Origin: Candidatus Rokuibacteriota bacterium
Lineage (GTDB): Bacteria > Methylomirabilota > Methylomirabilia > Rokubacteriales > CSP1-6
Length of the DNA: 64,000 nt
Direction: 5' to 3'
NCBI GenBank assembly: GCA_003221515.1
Contig: QHSI01000098.1
Location: 1 to 64,000 of the forward strand
In this document: positions 47,912-57,619 of the stretch, piece after piece
Numbering within the stretch: position 1 is the first letter of the stretch
Layout of the letters: every line of letters begins with the position of its first letter
Notes under the pieces: generated by a model
Told to the model about the DNA's origin: nothing
Databases searched by the model: none
The model's input: the letters and a program-made list of their open reading frames with translations, nothing else
Translations under genes and position numbers: made by a program

Positions 47912-50593
47912 ATGAAGGGCCACGAGCTTCGCGAGACGTTTCTGAAGTACTTCGAGCGCAACGGCCACACGCGGGTGCGCTCCTCGTCGCTGGTCCCGGG
48001 CGACGATCCCACGCTTCTGTTCACCAACGCCGGCATGGTGCAGTTCAAGTCCGTGTTCCTCGGCGAGGAGCGACGCGACTACGTCCGCGCGACGACCAGC
48101 CAGAAGTGCGTCCGGGCCGGCGGCAAGCACAACGACCTCGAGAACGTCGGCTACACCGCGCGCCATCACACGTTCTTCGAGATGCTGGGGAACTTCTCGT
48201 TCGGCGACTACTTCAAAGCGGAGGCGATCGCGTTCGCGTGGGAGTTCCTCACGCGCGACCTCGCGCTCGATCGGCGACGCCTCATCGCGACCGTGTTCCG
48301 GGACGACGACGACGCGTTCGCGCTGTGGAAGCGGGTGGCCGGCCTGTCCGACGACCGGATCTTACGATTGGGCGAGAAGGACAACTTCTGGGCGATGGGC
48401 GACACCGGGCCGTGCGGCCCAAGCGGCGAGCTCCACTTCCACCAGGGAGACCACATCGCCTGCGCCGAGGTCGCCGCCGGCCGGCCGTGTCTCGGACCCG
48501 AGTGCGAGTGCGATCGCTGGCTCGAGGTGTGGAACCTCGTCTTCATGCAGTTCAACCGCGACGCCGGCGGCACGCTGACGCCGCTGCCGCGACCGTCGAT
48601 CGACACCGGGATGGGGCTCGAGCGGATCGCGGCCATCGTGCAGGGCAAGACGTGGACCTACGACACCGACCTGTTCGTCCACGTCTTCGCGCGCATCGAG
48701 AAGCTCGCGGGCAAGCGGTACGGGGCCGGCGCCGAGGCCGACCGGGTGTCGATGCGGGTCATCGCCGACCACGCGCGGGCGACCGCGTTCCTCATCGCCG
48801 ACGGCGTGCTGCCGTCCAACGAGTGGCGCGGCTACGTCCTGCGACGCATCATGCGGCGGGCGATGCGCCACGCGCGCAAGCTCGGCATCACCGGGCCGTT
48901 CTTCTGGAACGCGATCGAGGGCGTGGTCGCCGACATGGGCGACGCGTACCCGGAGCTCGGCAGCGAAAGCGACCGGATCCGGCGCGCCGTCGGTGAAGAG
49001 GAAGAGCGGTTCGCCGCCGTGCTGGACGCCGGCATGAACCGGATCGCGGAGTACGCGACGGCGCAGGGGGCGGGCAACGGTCGCCCGATCGACGGGCGCT
49101 TCCTGTTCACGCTCTACGACACGTTCGGCTTCCCGCGCGATCTCGCCGAGGACGAGCTGCGCGATCGCGGCTGGATTTCGACGGCGGAGACCGAGGCCAG
49201 CTGGCAATCGGAGATGGACGCGCAGCGCGAGCGCGCCCGGGCCGGTGCGAGCTTCGCCGTCGGCGAGGGCGCGGACGGCGGCGCCGTCTTCGCGGCGATT
49301 CCCCAGACCTTCGGCGTCCAGAAGTTCCTCGGCTACGAGCAGCTCACCGCGCCGGCGCGGATCTGGGCGATCGTCCGCGAAGGCCCCGCGGCCCGGGCTC
49401 GCGAGGCGCGCCAGGGCGAGACCGTCGAGGTGATCCTCGATCAGACACCCGGGTACGCCGAATCCGGAGGGCAGATCGGCGATACCGGGACGGTCGTGGG
49501 ACGCGCGGGGCGCGGGGAGATTCTCGACACCTACTACCGCGGTCCCAAGGTGATCGTCCATCGCGTGCGCGTGACCGAGGGCGTGCTCCGCGAAGACGAC
49601 GAGATCGCGGTCACCGTCGACTCGCCGCGACGCCAGGGCCTGCGGCAGCACCACACCGGCACGCATCTGCTGCACGCGGCCCTGCGCAAGGTCCTGGGGA
49701 CCCACGTGACGCAGGCCGGATCGCTGGTCGCGCCCGACCACCTGCGCTTCGACTTCTCGCACGGGAGCGCGGTGAAGGATCGCGACATCGCCGCGATCGA
49801 AGAGCTGGTCAACGAGCAGGTCCAGGCCGACGCCGTCGTGACGCCCAGCGAGATGAACCTCGACGAGGCGCTCAAGACCGGCGCGATGGCGCTGTTCGGC
49901 GAGAAGTACGGCGATCGCGTCCGCGTGATCAAGATCGGTGAGTTCTCGACCGAGCTCTGCGGCGGCACGCACCTCGGCCGCACCGGCGAGATCGGGCTCC
50001 TCAAGGTCACCGCCGAGGGCGCCGTGGCCTCGGGCGTCCGGCGCGTCGAAGCGGTCGCGGGTCCCGCGGCGCTGCAGAGCGTCGCCAGGAGCCAGGCGGC
50101 CCTGCGCGAAGCGGCGGATCTGCTCAAGGTCGGCCCTCTCGAGGTTCCGGCCCGCGTGCAGAAGCTCCTCGAGGAGCAGCGGGCGCTTGAAAAACAGCGC
50201 GCCGCGCTCGAGTCCAGGCAGGCGAGCTCGAAGGCCGAGGATCTTGTGAAGGCGGCGCGCCAGGTCAACGGCGTCGCGGTGATCGCCGGCCGGATCGACG
50301 GGCTGGACGCTGACGCGCTGCGCTCGGTGGCCGACACGCTGCGCAACCGGCTGGGGTCGGGCGTGGTCTGCGTGGGAAGCGTCGTGGACGGCAAGGTGAA
50401 CCTCATCGCCGCAGTCACCAAGGACCTCACCAGCCGCTTCCAGGCCGGCCGTCTCATCCAGGAGGTCGCCAGGGCGGTCGGCGGAGGTGGGGGGGGTCGT
50501 CCGGATATTGCCCAGGCCGGTGGCAAGGACCCGGCCCGTCTGGACGCCGCCCTAGAGTTGGTTTACGCCCATCTGGCACGCGCCTCGGCTTGA
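47912..50593 (+). CDS. alaS: Alanyl-tRNA synthetase
   Basis: MKGHELRETFLKYFERNGHTRVRSSSLVPGDDPTLLFTNAGMVQFK; HHTGTHLLHAALR; CGGTHLGRTGEIG. Confidence 0.96.
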   Translation: MKGHELRETFLKYFERNGHTRVRSSSLVPGDDPTLLFTNAGMVQFKSVFLGEERRDYVRATTSQKCVRAGGKHNDLENVGYTARHHTFFEMLGNFSFGDYFKAEAIAFAWEFLTRDLALDRRRLIATVFRDDDDAFALWKRVAGLSDDRILRLGEKDNFWAMGDTGPCGPSGELHFHQGDHIACAEVAAGRPCLGPECECDRWLEVWNLVFMQFNRDAGGTLTPLPRPSIDTGMGLERIAAIVQGKTWTYDTDLFVHVFARIEKLAGKRYGAGAEADRVSMRVIADHARATAFLIADGVLPSNEWRGYVLRRIMRRAMRHARKLGITGPFFWNAIEGVVADMGDAYPELGSESDRIRRAVGEEEERFAAVLDAGMNRIAEYATAQGAGNGRPIDGRFLFTLYDTFGFPRDLAEDELRDRGWISTAETEASWQSEMDAQRERARAGASFAVGEGADGGAVFAAIPQTFGVQKFLGYEQLTAPARIWAIVREGPAARAREARQGETVEVILDQTPGYAESGGQIGDTGTVVGRAGRGEILDTYYRGPKVIVHRVRVTEGVLREDDEIAVTVDSPRRQGLRQHHTGTHLLHAALRKVLGTHVTQAGSLVAPDHLRFDFSHGSAVKDRDIAAIEELVNEQVQADAVVTPSEMNLDEALKTGAMALFGEKYGDRVRVIKIGEFSTELCGGTHLGRTGEIGLLKVTAEGAVASGVRRVEAVAGPAALQSVARSQAALREAADLLKVGPLEVPARVQKLLEEQRALEKQRAALESRQASSKAEDLVKAARQVNGVAVIAGRIDGLDADALRSVADTLRNRLGSGVVCVGSVVDGKVNLIAAVTKDLTSRFQAGRLIQEVARAVGGGGGGRPDIAQAGGKDPARLDAALELVYAHLARASA

Positions 50594-50624
50594 AGGCCTC
50601 CCCTGGGTTAAGATGGGAAATACG

Positions 50625-51290
50625 ATGCCTCTGGGGAGAATCTTGGTCGTCGACGATGAAGCACCCATCCGCGAGGTCCTGACCGAGTACTTCGCGACGG
50701 AGGGGTACGCCGTCGAAGCCGCGACCAGCGGCGTTGAAGCGCTGACCGCCATTCGGGGCCGCCGCGCCGATCTGGTTCTCCTCGACGTCCGGATGCCGGG
50801 CCTGGACGGCGTCCAGGTCCTCCGGCGCATTCGCGAGCTGGACGACAGCGTGCCCGTCATCATGGTGACCGCGAACGAGGACGTCGGCCTCGCCAAGGAA
50901 ACCCTCAAGCTCGGCGCGTTCGACTACGTCGCGAAGCCGTTCGACTTCGAGTACCTCGACCGCGCGGTGGCCGCGGGCCTGGCGCGCGCCGGCACCAAGT
51001 CGCCGGCCGACGCAGACCCGTGGACGCCCCTGGCGCTCATCGTCTTCCGCATCGCGCGTGGGATGGCGCCGCTCGGCCGGTCGTCCACGGGTGAGCGGTT
51101 GGAGTCCGCAGCCCTCGCGGCCGCCATCGACGGCGCCGCCGGCAGGCTTGCGGCCGCCGGTGGTCGTCTTCCCGAGATCTCGCTGCTCCTCGACATAGCC
51201 GCAGCGTTCGGTGATCTCCCGGCCACGGAGCGGGCGCTCGTGGAATCAGCGCTTGAAGCGGCGCGCCGGTCGCTCCCCGTCGCGGGCTGA
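50625..51290 (+). CDS. Response regulator (receiver domain with helical C-terminal extension)
   Basis: ILVVDDEAPIREVLTEYF, DLVLLDVRMPGLDGVQVL, VIMVTANED, GAFDYVAKPFD; no obvious DNA-binding domain. Confidence 0.88.
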   Translation: MPLGRILVVDDEAPIREVLTEYFATEGYAVEAATSGVEALTAIRGRRADLVLLDVRMPGLDGVQVLRRIRELDDSVPVIMVTANEDVGLAKETLKLGAFDYVAKPFDFEYLDRAVAAGLARAGTKSPADADPWTPLALIVFRIARGMAPLGRSSTGERLESAALAAAIDGAAGRLAAAGGRLPEISLLLDIAAAFGDLPATERALVESALEAARRSLPVAG

Positions 51291-52584
51291 GCGCCGCCGC
51301 CGGCCGTCGCGCGGCCGGCCCGACGTCGCGCCGCATCTCAAGATCCTCCACACCGTCGCCGAGGCCGTCAGCCGTACGCTCGATGTCGAGGAAGTCCTGC
51401 GCACCGCGCTGGACGCGCTCACCCGCGTCACCGGGCACGAGATCGCGAGCCTCCATCTGCTGTCCGAGGACGGCAAGATGCTCGAGCTACGCGGCGCGCG
51501 CGGCATGTCCGCGCGCCTCCGCGAGGTGAACCAGAGGCTGCCGGTCGGCGAAGGGCTCATCGGTCACGTGGCCGTCACCGGCAAGACCGTCCGGATCGAG
51601 CGGAACTACGAGGACCCGAACGTGCTCCCGTCGGCCAGGGCCGCCGTCCGGCGCGATCACATCCGCGGCTTCGTCTGCGTGCCGATCCACAGCCGCGGGC
51701 GGATCCTCGGCACGCTCGCGCTCGGGCGCAAGACCGCCGACCAGTTCGACAAGCACGAGCTGGCCCTGCTCGAGGCGGCCGCCGACCAGGTCGGCGTCGC
51801 GCTCGACAACGCGCAGCTCTACTCGGAGGTGCAGCGACTCTATTCCGAGTCGCTGCGCCTGCTCGACGAGCACAAGCGTGCCCAGGCGCAGCTCGTCCAC
51901 GCCGAGAAGCTGTCGGCCGTCGGCGAGCTTGCCTCGGGCGTGGCGCACGAAATCAACAATCCCCTGACGACGATCCTCGGGCAGGCCCATCTGCTGCTGA
52001 CCCACCCGGAGACGACCACGCACGTGCGCGACCGGCTGGGCATCGTCGCCGAGGAAGCGGGGCGTGCCGCACGGATCGTGCAAAATTTGTTGTTGTTCGC
52101 GCGTCACTACACGCCCGAGCGGCGGCTATGCTCGGTCGCCGACCAGGCCCGGCGCGTGCTGGAGCTCAAGGGCTACCAGCTCCAGCAGGACAACATCCGC
52201 CTCGTGACCGACTTCGCCGCGTGTCCGTACGTGTGGGCCGACGAGAACCAGCTCCAGCAGGTCCTCCTCAACCTCGTGCAGAACGCCCACCAGGCGATGT
52301 CCAAGCATCCGTCGCCCCGCGTGCTGACCGTGCGGGTGTGGCCGTCGGATGGCTACGCGCACGTCGAGGTGCGGGACTCGGGGCCGGGCATCGCGTCCGA
52401 GGCGCTGCCGCGGATCTTCGACCCGTTCTTCACGACGAAGCCGCCCGGCGAGGGGAGCGGACTCGGGCTGTCGGTCTCCTACGGGATCGTCACCGAGCTC
52501 GGGGGCCGGCTCCGCGCCCAGAACTGCGACGACGGAGGTGCCTCCTTCGTCGTCGAGCTGCCGCTCGGGGAGCCCGCCGCCTGA
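51211..52584 (+). CDS. GAF domain sensor histidine kinase
   Basis: GAF segment (RTALDALTRVTGHEIASLHLL...); HEINNPLTTILGQAHLLL H-box; N, G1, G2 boxes (NLVQNAHQA, VRDSGPGI, FDPFFTTKPPGEGSGLGLSV). N-terminal start uncertain. Confidence 0.9.
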   Translation: MISRPRSGRSWNQRLKRRAGRSPSRAERRRRPSRGRPDVAPHLKILHTVAEAVSRTLDVEEVLRTALDALTRVTGHEIASLHLLSEDGKMLELRGARGMSARLREVNQRLPVGEGLIGHVAVTGKTVRIERNYEDPNVLPSARAAVRRDHIRGFVCVPIHSRGRILGTLALGRKTADQFDKHELALLEAAADQVGVALDNAQLYSEVQRLYSESLRLLDEHKRAQAQLVHAEKLSAVGELASGVAHEINNPLTTILGQAHLLLTHPETTTHVRDRLGIVAEEAGRAARIVQNLLLFARHYTPERRLCSVADQARRVLELKGYQLQQDNIRLVTDFAACPYVWADENQLQQVLLNLVQNAHQAMSKHPSPRVLTVRVWPSDGYAHVEVRDSGPGIASEALPRIFDPFFTTKPPGEGSGLGLSVSYGIVTELGGRLRAQNCDDGGASFVVELPLGEPAA

Positions 52585-53621
52585 TCGTCCGGCTCGCGTC
52601 GTCGCTCCTGCTCTTCGTCGTGCTCGCAACCGGCTGCGCCCAGGCCGGCGGTCCCGTCCCCGGAGCGCCCGCCCACCATCGCGAGGGCGGCTACGGCAAC
52701 GTGAACCCGTCGGCCGAGCCGGCCGGCAGCTGGAGGCGCTTCACGTTCTTCGTGTCGCGCGTCTGGGCGGCCACGTTCACCCCGCGGACCGCGAGCCTTC
52801 CCGCCGTCACCAGCGACCTCGCCGCGATCCGGGCGGGTCAGGGCCCTCCCAGGGTAACGTGGGTCGGCCACGCGACGCTGCTGGTCCAGCTCGACGGGGT
52901 CAATGTACTGACCGACCCGCAATGGTCCGAGCGCGCGAGCCCGGTGTCGTTCGCGGGCCCGCGACGGGTGTCGGCGCCCGGCCTCAAGCTCGAGGATCTG
53001 CCGCCGATCCACGTGGTCGTGATCTCGCACGACCACTACGATCACCTGGACGAAGCGACGGTCAAGCGGCTCGACGCCGCGCACCATCCCCGCTTCGTCG
53101 TCCCGCTCGGGCTCAAGGCGTGGTTCGCCGACCTCGAGATCACGGCGGTGGACGAGCTCGACTGGTGGGGCGCCGTCACGCTGAAGGGGCTCACATTCAC
53201 CTGCGTGCCGGCCCAGCACTTCTCGGGGCGCACGCCCTGGGACCGGAACCGTCGCCTCTGGAGCGGCTGGGTCGTCGCCGGTCGGAGCAAGCGCCTGTAC
53301 TTCGCCGGCGACACCGCCTACTTCGGCGGCTTCAAGGAGATCGGCACGCGGCTCGGCCCGTTCGATCTGGCGGCGATCCCGATCGGCGCTTATGTGCCGC
53401 AGATCATCATGAAGGCTTCTCACACCACTCCCGAAGAAGCGCTACGCGCCTTCGCCGACGTTCGCGGAGAGCGCTTCTTGCCTATTCACTGGGGAACGTT
53501 CGACCTCGCCGAGGAACCGCCGGCCGAGCCGCCCGAGCGGCTTATGGCCGAGGCTCGCCGACTTCAACTCGATCTCTCTCGCGTTTGGGTTTTGAAGCAC
53601 GGCGAAACTCGGCGCTGGTAG
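52581..53621 (+). CDS. MBL-fold metallohydrolase lipoprotein (NAPE-PLD-like)
   Basis: Lipobox VVLATGCA; VTWVGHATLLVQLDGVNVLTDP, VISHDHYDHLDE, FAGDTAYFGGFKEIG; start inferred as CTG in CTGA overlap. Confidence 0.82.
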   Translation: MIVRLASSLLLFVVLATGCAQAGGPVPGAPAHHREGGYGNVNPSAEPAGSWRRFTFFVSRVWAATFTPRTASLPAVTSDLAAIRAGQGPPRVTWVGHATLLVQLDGVNVLTDPQWSERASPVSFAGPRRVSAPGLKLEDLPPIHVVVISHDHYDHLDEATVKRLDAAHHPRFVVPLGLKAWFADLEITAVDELDWWGAVTLKGLTFTCVPAQHFSGRTPWDRNRRLWSGWVVAGRSKRLYFAGDTAYFGGFKEIGTRLGPFDLAAIPIGAYVPQIIMKASHTTPEEALRAFADVRGERFLPIHWGTFDLAEEPPAEPPERLMAEARRLQLDLSRVWVLKHGETRRW

Positions 53622-53632
53622 CACGCTGGGAA

Positions 53633-53788
53633 GCGGGGCGGTGGGGTGCCGGGCGACGGCGTACCCCCCCGGCGCAGCCTGACTGCTGCTTTGCTTTCCG
53701 TCGGAGTCCGTCGGTTTCTGCAGATAACTGAGCTGACTACACAGGCTGCGCCGGGGGGTACGCCGTCACCCGGCACCCCACCGCCCCG
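53633..53788. repeat. Long imperfect inverted repeat (arms about 48 bp, 60-nt spacer), MITE-like or giant terminator
   Basis: Left arm 53633-53681 is the reverse complement of right arm 53742-53788 with one substitution and one C-run indel. Confidence 0.88.
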
Positions 53789-53983
53789 TCTGCCGCCACG
53801 TCGCGCCACGGCTGGCCCCGCCGATGAATCTTCGCGTGAGTCCTGCAGGGACGGCCCTCGGCTGTCGATGCTGAGGGCTGCTCCGCAATCAGCGCGCGGA
53901 GGCCCCTAGCGACGTCGCCTCCGCCACCGTCGGCCGCAGCAGCGTCCGTCTCCATCGGCTTGGCGCTTGCGGGGCGTGGAGCT

Positions 53984-55165
53984 TCAGGGGAGTTGGAGGT
54001 GGAGGCCCTTCAGGTAGTGCGTCTCGGGTACGTTCAATAGGACGGGGTGGTCGGGGGATTGGGTGAGGTGCGCGACCACGCGGGGGCGGAGGTGGGCGTC
54101 AGCGGCGGCTTCTCGGCAGATGTCCTCGAAGAGCGAGTCGGAGACGTGGTGGGAGCAGGAGAACGTGAGGAGGTGGCCGCCGGGCTCGAGGATGCGGAGG
54201 GCGCGGAGGTTGATTTCTTTGTAGCCTCGGGACGCGGCGGGGATCGCCGATCGGCTGCGCGCGAACGGGGGCGGGTCGAGGACGATCACGCCGAAGCGGG
54301 CGCCCGCGCGCTCGAGGCGGCGCAGCTCGTCGAAGACGTTCACGGCCTGGATCTCGGCGCGGGCCGCCAAGCCGTTCAGCGCCAGGTTGCGGCGAGCGGC
54401 CGTGATCGCTTCCGGCGAAGACTCGATGCAGACGGCGCGGCGCGCTCCGCCCCGGAGCGCGTGGCCCGCAAATCCCGCCGTGTAGCAGAACGCGTCCAGG
54501 ACGTCGCGACCGGCGGCGAGGCCTGCGATGCGCACACGGTTTTCCCGCTGGTCGAGGTAGAGGCCAGTCTTGTGCCCGGTGCCGAGCGTCACCGCAAAGC
54601 GTACGCCGTCCTCGTCGACCTCGACCGTCTCGGGCCCCGCGCCACGGATCCATCCGCGCACGACTTCGAACCCCTCGAGTCGCGCCGCGGCGTCCTCGTC
54701 CGCGGCGAAGACCGGCGCATCGTCGAGCAGGCGCGCGAGGGCGTCGGCGATCGCTGCACGCACGCGGGCCATCCCGAGCGTCAGGCACTGCACAATCAGG
54801 ACGGGCCCGTAGCGGTCCACGACCAGCCCGGGCAACCCGTCGGCCTCGCTCCACACCAGCCGGCCGAGCGCCGGCGGCCCGTCCGAGGCGCCGCGCGCGC
54901 GAAGGGCGACGGCGCTCCGGAGCCGCCGCTCGAGCAGGGCGGAGTCCAGAGGCTCATCGGCCCAGGTGACGACCCGGCAGCAGAGGGCCGGACGCGGGTT
55001 GTAGAAGCCGCGGCCGACGAAGCGGCCGGCGGAGTCGACGACCGTGACGGCTGCGCCCGGCTCCACGTCGCTGACGTCCGCGACGTCACCCTTGAAGATC
55101 CAGGGATGATTCCGCGCCGCGTCGCGGCCCCGCTTGAGCCGCAATGCCGGCTGCCCGCGCTTCAT
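53984..55165 (-). CDS. Class I SAM-dependent rRNA methyltransferase (RlmI-like, PUA + methyltransferase)
   Basis: [78 protein letters not shown]. Confidence 0.9.
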   Translation of the reverse strand: MKRGQPALRLKRGRDAARNHPWIFKGDVADVSDVEPGAAVTVVDSAGRFVGRGFYNPRPALCCRVVTWADEPLDSALLERRLRSAVALRARGASDGPPALGRLVWSEADGLPGLVVDRYGPVLIVQCLTLGMARVRAAIADALARLLDDAPVFAADEDAAARLEGFEVVRGWIRGAGPETVEVDEDGVRFAVTLGTGHKTGLYLDQRENRVRIAGLAAGRDVLDAFCYTAGFAGHALRGGARRAVCIESSPEAITAARRNLALNGLAARAEIQAVNVFDELRRLERAGARFGVIVLDPPPFARSRSAIPAASRGYKEINLRALRILEPGGHLLTFSCSHHVSDSLFEDICREAAADAHLRPRVVAHLTQSPDHPVLLNVPETHYLKGLHLQLP

Positions 55166-55284
55166 GTTGGGCGGCGGTCGGCCGTGAGGGCCCACCGCTG
55201 GTGATCGCGCCACCGGCCGAAGATCTTCAGGTAGCGCGGGGAGAATCCCTCACGCCTGAAGCCGCCGCGGCTTCGCACGCGCGC

Positions 55285-56088
55285 CTACTTCTTGCGGAGG
55301 ACGACGACCATGATGATGGGGTGCCGCGCCCGTTCCAGGAGCTGGTGGGGCTTGAAGCCGAAGAACCACTGGACGAACTCGAAGCCGCCGGCGAGCTCCA
55401 CCACGGTCTTGAGCTCCTGCGGGAAGACCATCCGGGAGAGGTGAGTCTGCCGGTAGAGGCGGCGCGTGCCGTTCTCGACCGCTTCGAGGGTCATGCGCTC
55501 GCGGAAGACCTGGCTCACGGGGTCGACGTCGTTGAGCGCGGAGAACGAGGCGCGCACGATCAGGCGCCCGCGGCGCTTGGACCAGGACCAGCGCCGCGCC
55601 GGGTTGGTCCACGAGGAGGCCATGTAACGGTCGAAGATGTAGAGGCCGCCGCGCTTGAGGGACTTCGCCACGGTCCGCAGGTGGGCGACGAGCTGCTCGG
55701 TCTTCAGCAAGTGCCCCTGCGAGTCCTGCATGCAGATCGCCGCGTCGACCGGACGCGCCAGCCGGAAGTCCGTCATGTCGCCGACGACCAGCTCGCCCTC
55801 GTGACCCTTGGCGGCGAGCCGCTCGCGCAGGAACTCGACGTTCCGCGGCGACAGGTCGAGCCCGGACATCCGATAGCCGCGATCGGCCAGTCGCATCAGG
55901 TGGGGCCCGGTGCCGCAGGCGATGTCGACGACGCGCCGGACGGGCCGCCGGGCGAATCGCTTGAAGCAGTAGACCAGGAAGTCGACCTCGCCCTTTCGAT
56001 TGAGATCGAACGCGATCTCGTAGAACCTCGGGGCGCTGTACTCCTGGATCCGACTCTTCTCGCGAAGCTTCAGCGCTTGGCTCCCCAC
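55285..56088 (-). CDS. Class I SAM-dependent methyltransferase
   Basis: RRVVDIACGTGPHLMRLADRGYRMSGLDLSPRNVEFLRERL. Confidence 0.85.
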   Translation of the reverse strand: MGSQALKLREKSRIQEYSAPRFYEIAFDLNRKGEVDFLVYCFKRFARRPVRRVVDIACGTGPHLMRLADRGYRMSGLDLSPRNVEFLRERLAAKGHEGELVVGDMTDFRLARPVDAAICMQDSQGHLLKTEQLVAHLRTVAKSLKRGGLYIFDRYMASSWTNPARRWSWSKRRGRLIVRASFSALNDVDPVSQVFRERMTLEAVENGTRRLYRQTHLSRMVFPQELKTVVELAGGFEFVQWFFGFKPHQLLERARHPIIMVVVLRKK

Positions 56089-56945
56089 CAGGCCAGGAGC
56101 GCCTCGCGGATCACCCAGGAGGCGGCGATGCCGGTCCGGCCGGTCGGATCCCAGGCGTGCGCGACTTCCACGAGGTCTCCGCCGATCACCTGACAGCCCT
56201 CGAGCATCCTGACGATCTCGACCAGCTCCGGCACTCGGAGCCCGCCGGGCTCGGGCGAGCCCGTCCCCGGCGCCTCGGCCGGGTCGAGGACGTCGACGTC
56301 AATTGTGACGTAGAGCGGATAACGCCGGAGCTCGGGCAGAAGGCGCCGGACGACCTCGATCGGATGCCCGTTCAGCATCGGGTACATCGGGAAGAAGTGC
56401 GGCCGGCGCCGGTGGTACTCCTCGCGCGCTCCGGTGCGGATCCCGACCTGATAAACGCGCTCCGGCGACACGACGTCCATGACGCGGGCGAGCGCCGAGG
56501 CGTAGTTGTAGCGCTCGCCCAGGAACTCCTCGCGCAGGTCCGGATGGGCATCGAGGTGGAGGATGCGCAGCTCGGGGAACGCCGGCGCCAGCACCTCGAT
56601 CACCGACACGGTAGCGGTGTGGTCGCCGCCGAGCATGAACGGGATCAGCCCGGGCCGCCACCAGGCGGCGATCTGCTCCCGCGCGGCGTCGAGCTGCTCC
56701 CGGGGCGGCGCGCCGGCGGGGAGCTCGCAGTCGCCGATGTCGGCGATGGCCAGGTCTTCCAAGTCGCGGGCGAGCGCGGGCGAGTAGGTCTCGATCGACT
56801 CGGAGCCGAGCCGGACGTCGAGCGGACCGGCGTCGGCGCCCTTGCGGAGGTTCACCCGGCCCTCGAACGGGATGCCGTAGATGACGATACGGGCGTCGGC
56901 GAGGGCGAGGTTACAGCCGATGAAGCTCGGAGACACTGCACGCAT
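56070..56945 (-). CDS. speB: Agmatinase/arginase (ureohydrolase) family
   Basis: MLGGDHTATVSVIE, ILHLDAHPDLREEF, VTIDVDVLDPAEAPGTGSPEPGGL metal-binding motifs. Confidence 0.9.
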   Translation of the reverse strand: MRAVSPSFIGCNLALADARIVIYGIPFEGRVNLRKGADAGPLDVRLGSESIETYSPALARDLEDLAIADIGDCELPAGAPPREQLDAAREQIAAWWRPGLIPFMLGGDHTATVSVIEVLAPAFPELRILHLDAHPDLREEFLGERYNYASALARVMDVVSPERVYQVGIRTGAREEYHRRRPHFFPMYPMLNGHPIEVVRRLLPELRRYPLYVTIDVDVLDPAEAPGTGSPEPGGLRVPELVEIVRMLEGCQVIGGDLVEVAHAWDPTGRTGIAASWVIREALLAWWGAKR

Positions 56946-57081
56946 GAATTCTTCGTCACTCTAGCGAGTCGCCGATCGATTGCAAGTGGAAACTGGCGCC
57001 TCGAGCGGGCGACGGAGGAGGCGCGAGGGAGTTTCAGCACCTTCCAGCGGTGCTCGTCGGTGCCACAAAAGCGTTTTTTTC

Positions 57082-57110
57082 TTGCAATGGGTAAAAACGG
57101 ATCCTACAGT
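57082..57110 (+). promoter_or_regulatory. Putative sigma70 promoter of speD
   Basis: TTGCAA-N17-TACAGT in a locally AT-rich intergenic segment. Confidence 0.45.
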
Positions 57111-57223
57111 GAAACAAGTTTCGTGTGAGAAGCGAAGTTTTTTCGGTCGATTACAGCGACGTGAATGAGCGTCGCAGGAGAGGTGCGGTAGATGAACGGA
57201 TCGGACAAAGGGGGACCAATGGC

Positions 57224-57619
57224 GTGAACGCCTTGGGACGACACCTGCTGCTCGAGATGTTCGACTGCGACCCGGATGCCATCAACAACCTCGAGGCCGT
57301 CAAGGGGGCCCTGGTAGAGGCAGCAAAGCGGGCCCAGGCCACCATCGTCGACGTCGTCTTCCACGAGTTCAACCCGTTCGGTATCAGCGGTGTGGTTGTC
57401 ATTGCCGAATCCCACCTGTCGATCCACACGTGGCCGGAATACCGGTACGCGGCCGTCGACATCTTCTCCTGTGGCGATGTCCTCCAGCCCGAGGTCGCCG
57501 CCAACTATCTGGTCGAGCAATTCGCTGCCGAGCGCACCTCGATCGTCGAGATGCAGCGCGGCATGTTCCTCAACTCGGCGGTGCCGATCGTCAACAAGAG
57601 CCCGGTCAGCGTCAGTTGA
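57224..57619 (+). CDS. speD: S-adenosylmethionine decarboxylase (prokaryotic class 1)
   Basis: LGRHLLLEMFDCDPDAINN, GISGVVVIAESHLSIHTWPEYRYAAVDIFSCGD (pyruvoyl-forming Ser in ESHLS). Confidence 0.93.
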   Translation: MNALGRHLLLEMFDCDPDAINNLEAVKGALVEAAKRAQATIVDVVFHEFNPFGISGVVVIAESHLSIHTWPEYRYAAVDIFSCGDVLQPEVAANYLVEQFAAERTSIVEMQRGMFLNSAVPIVNKSPVSVS

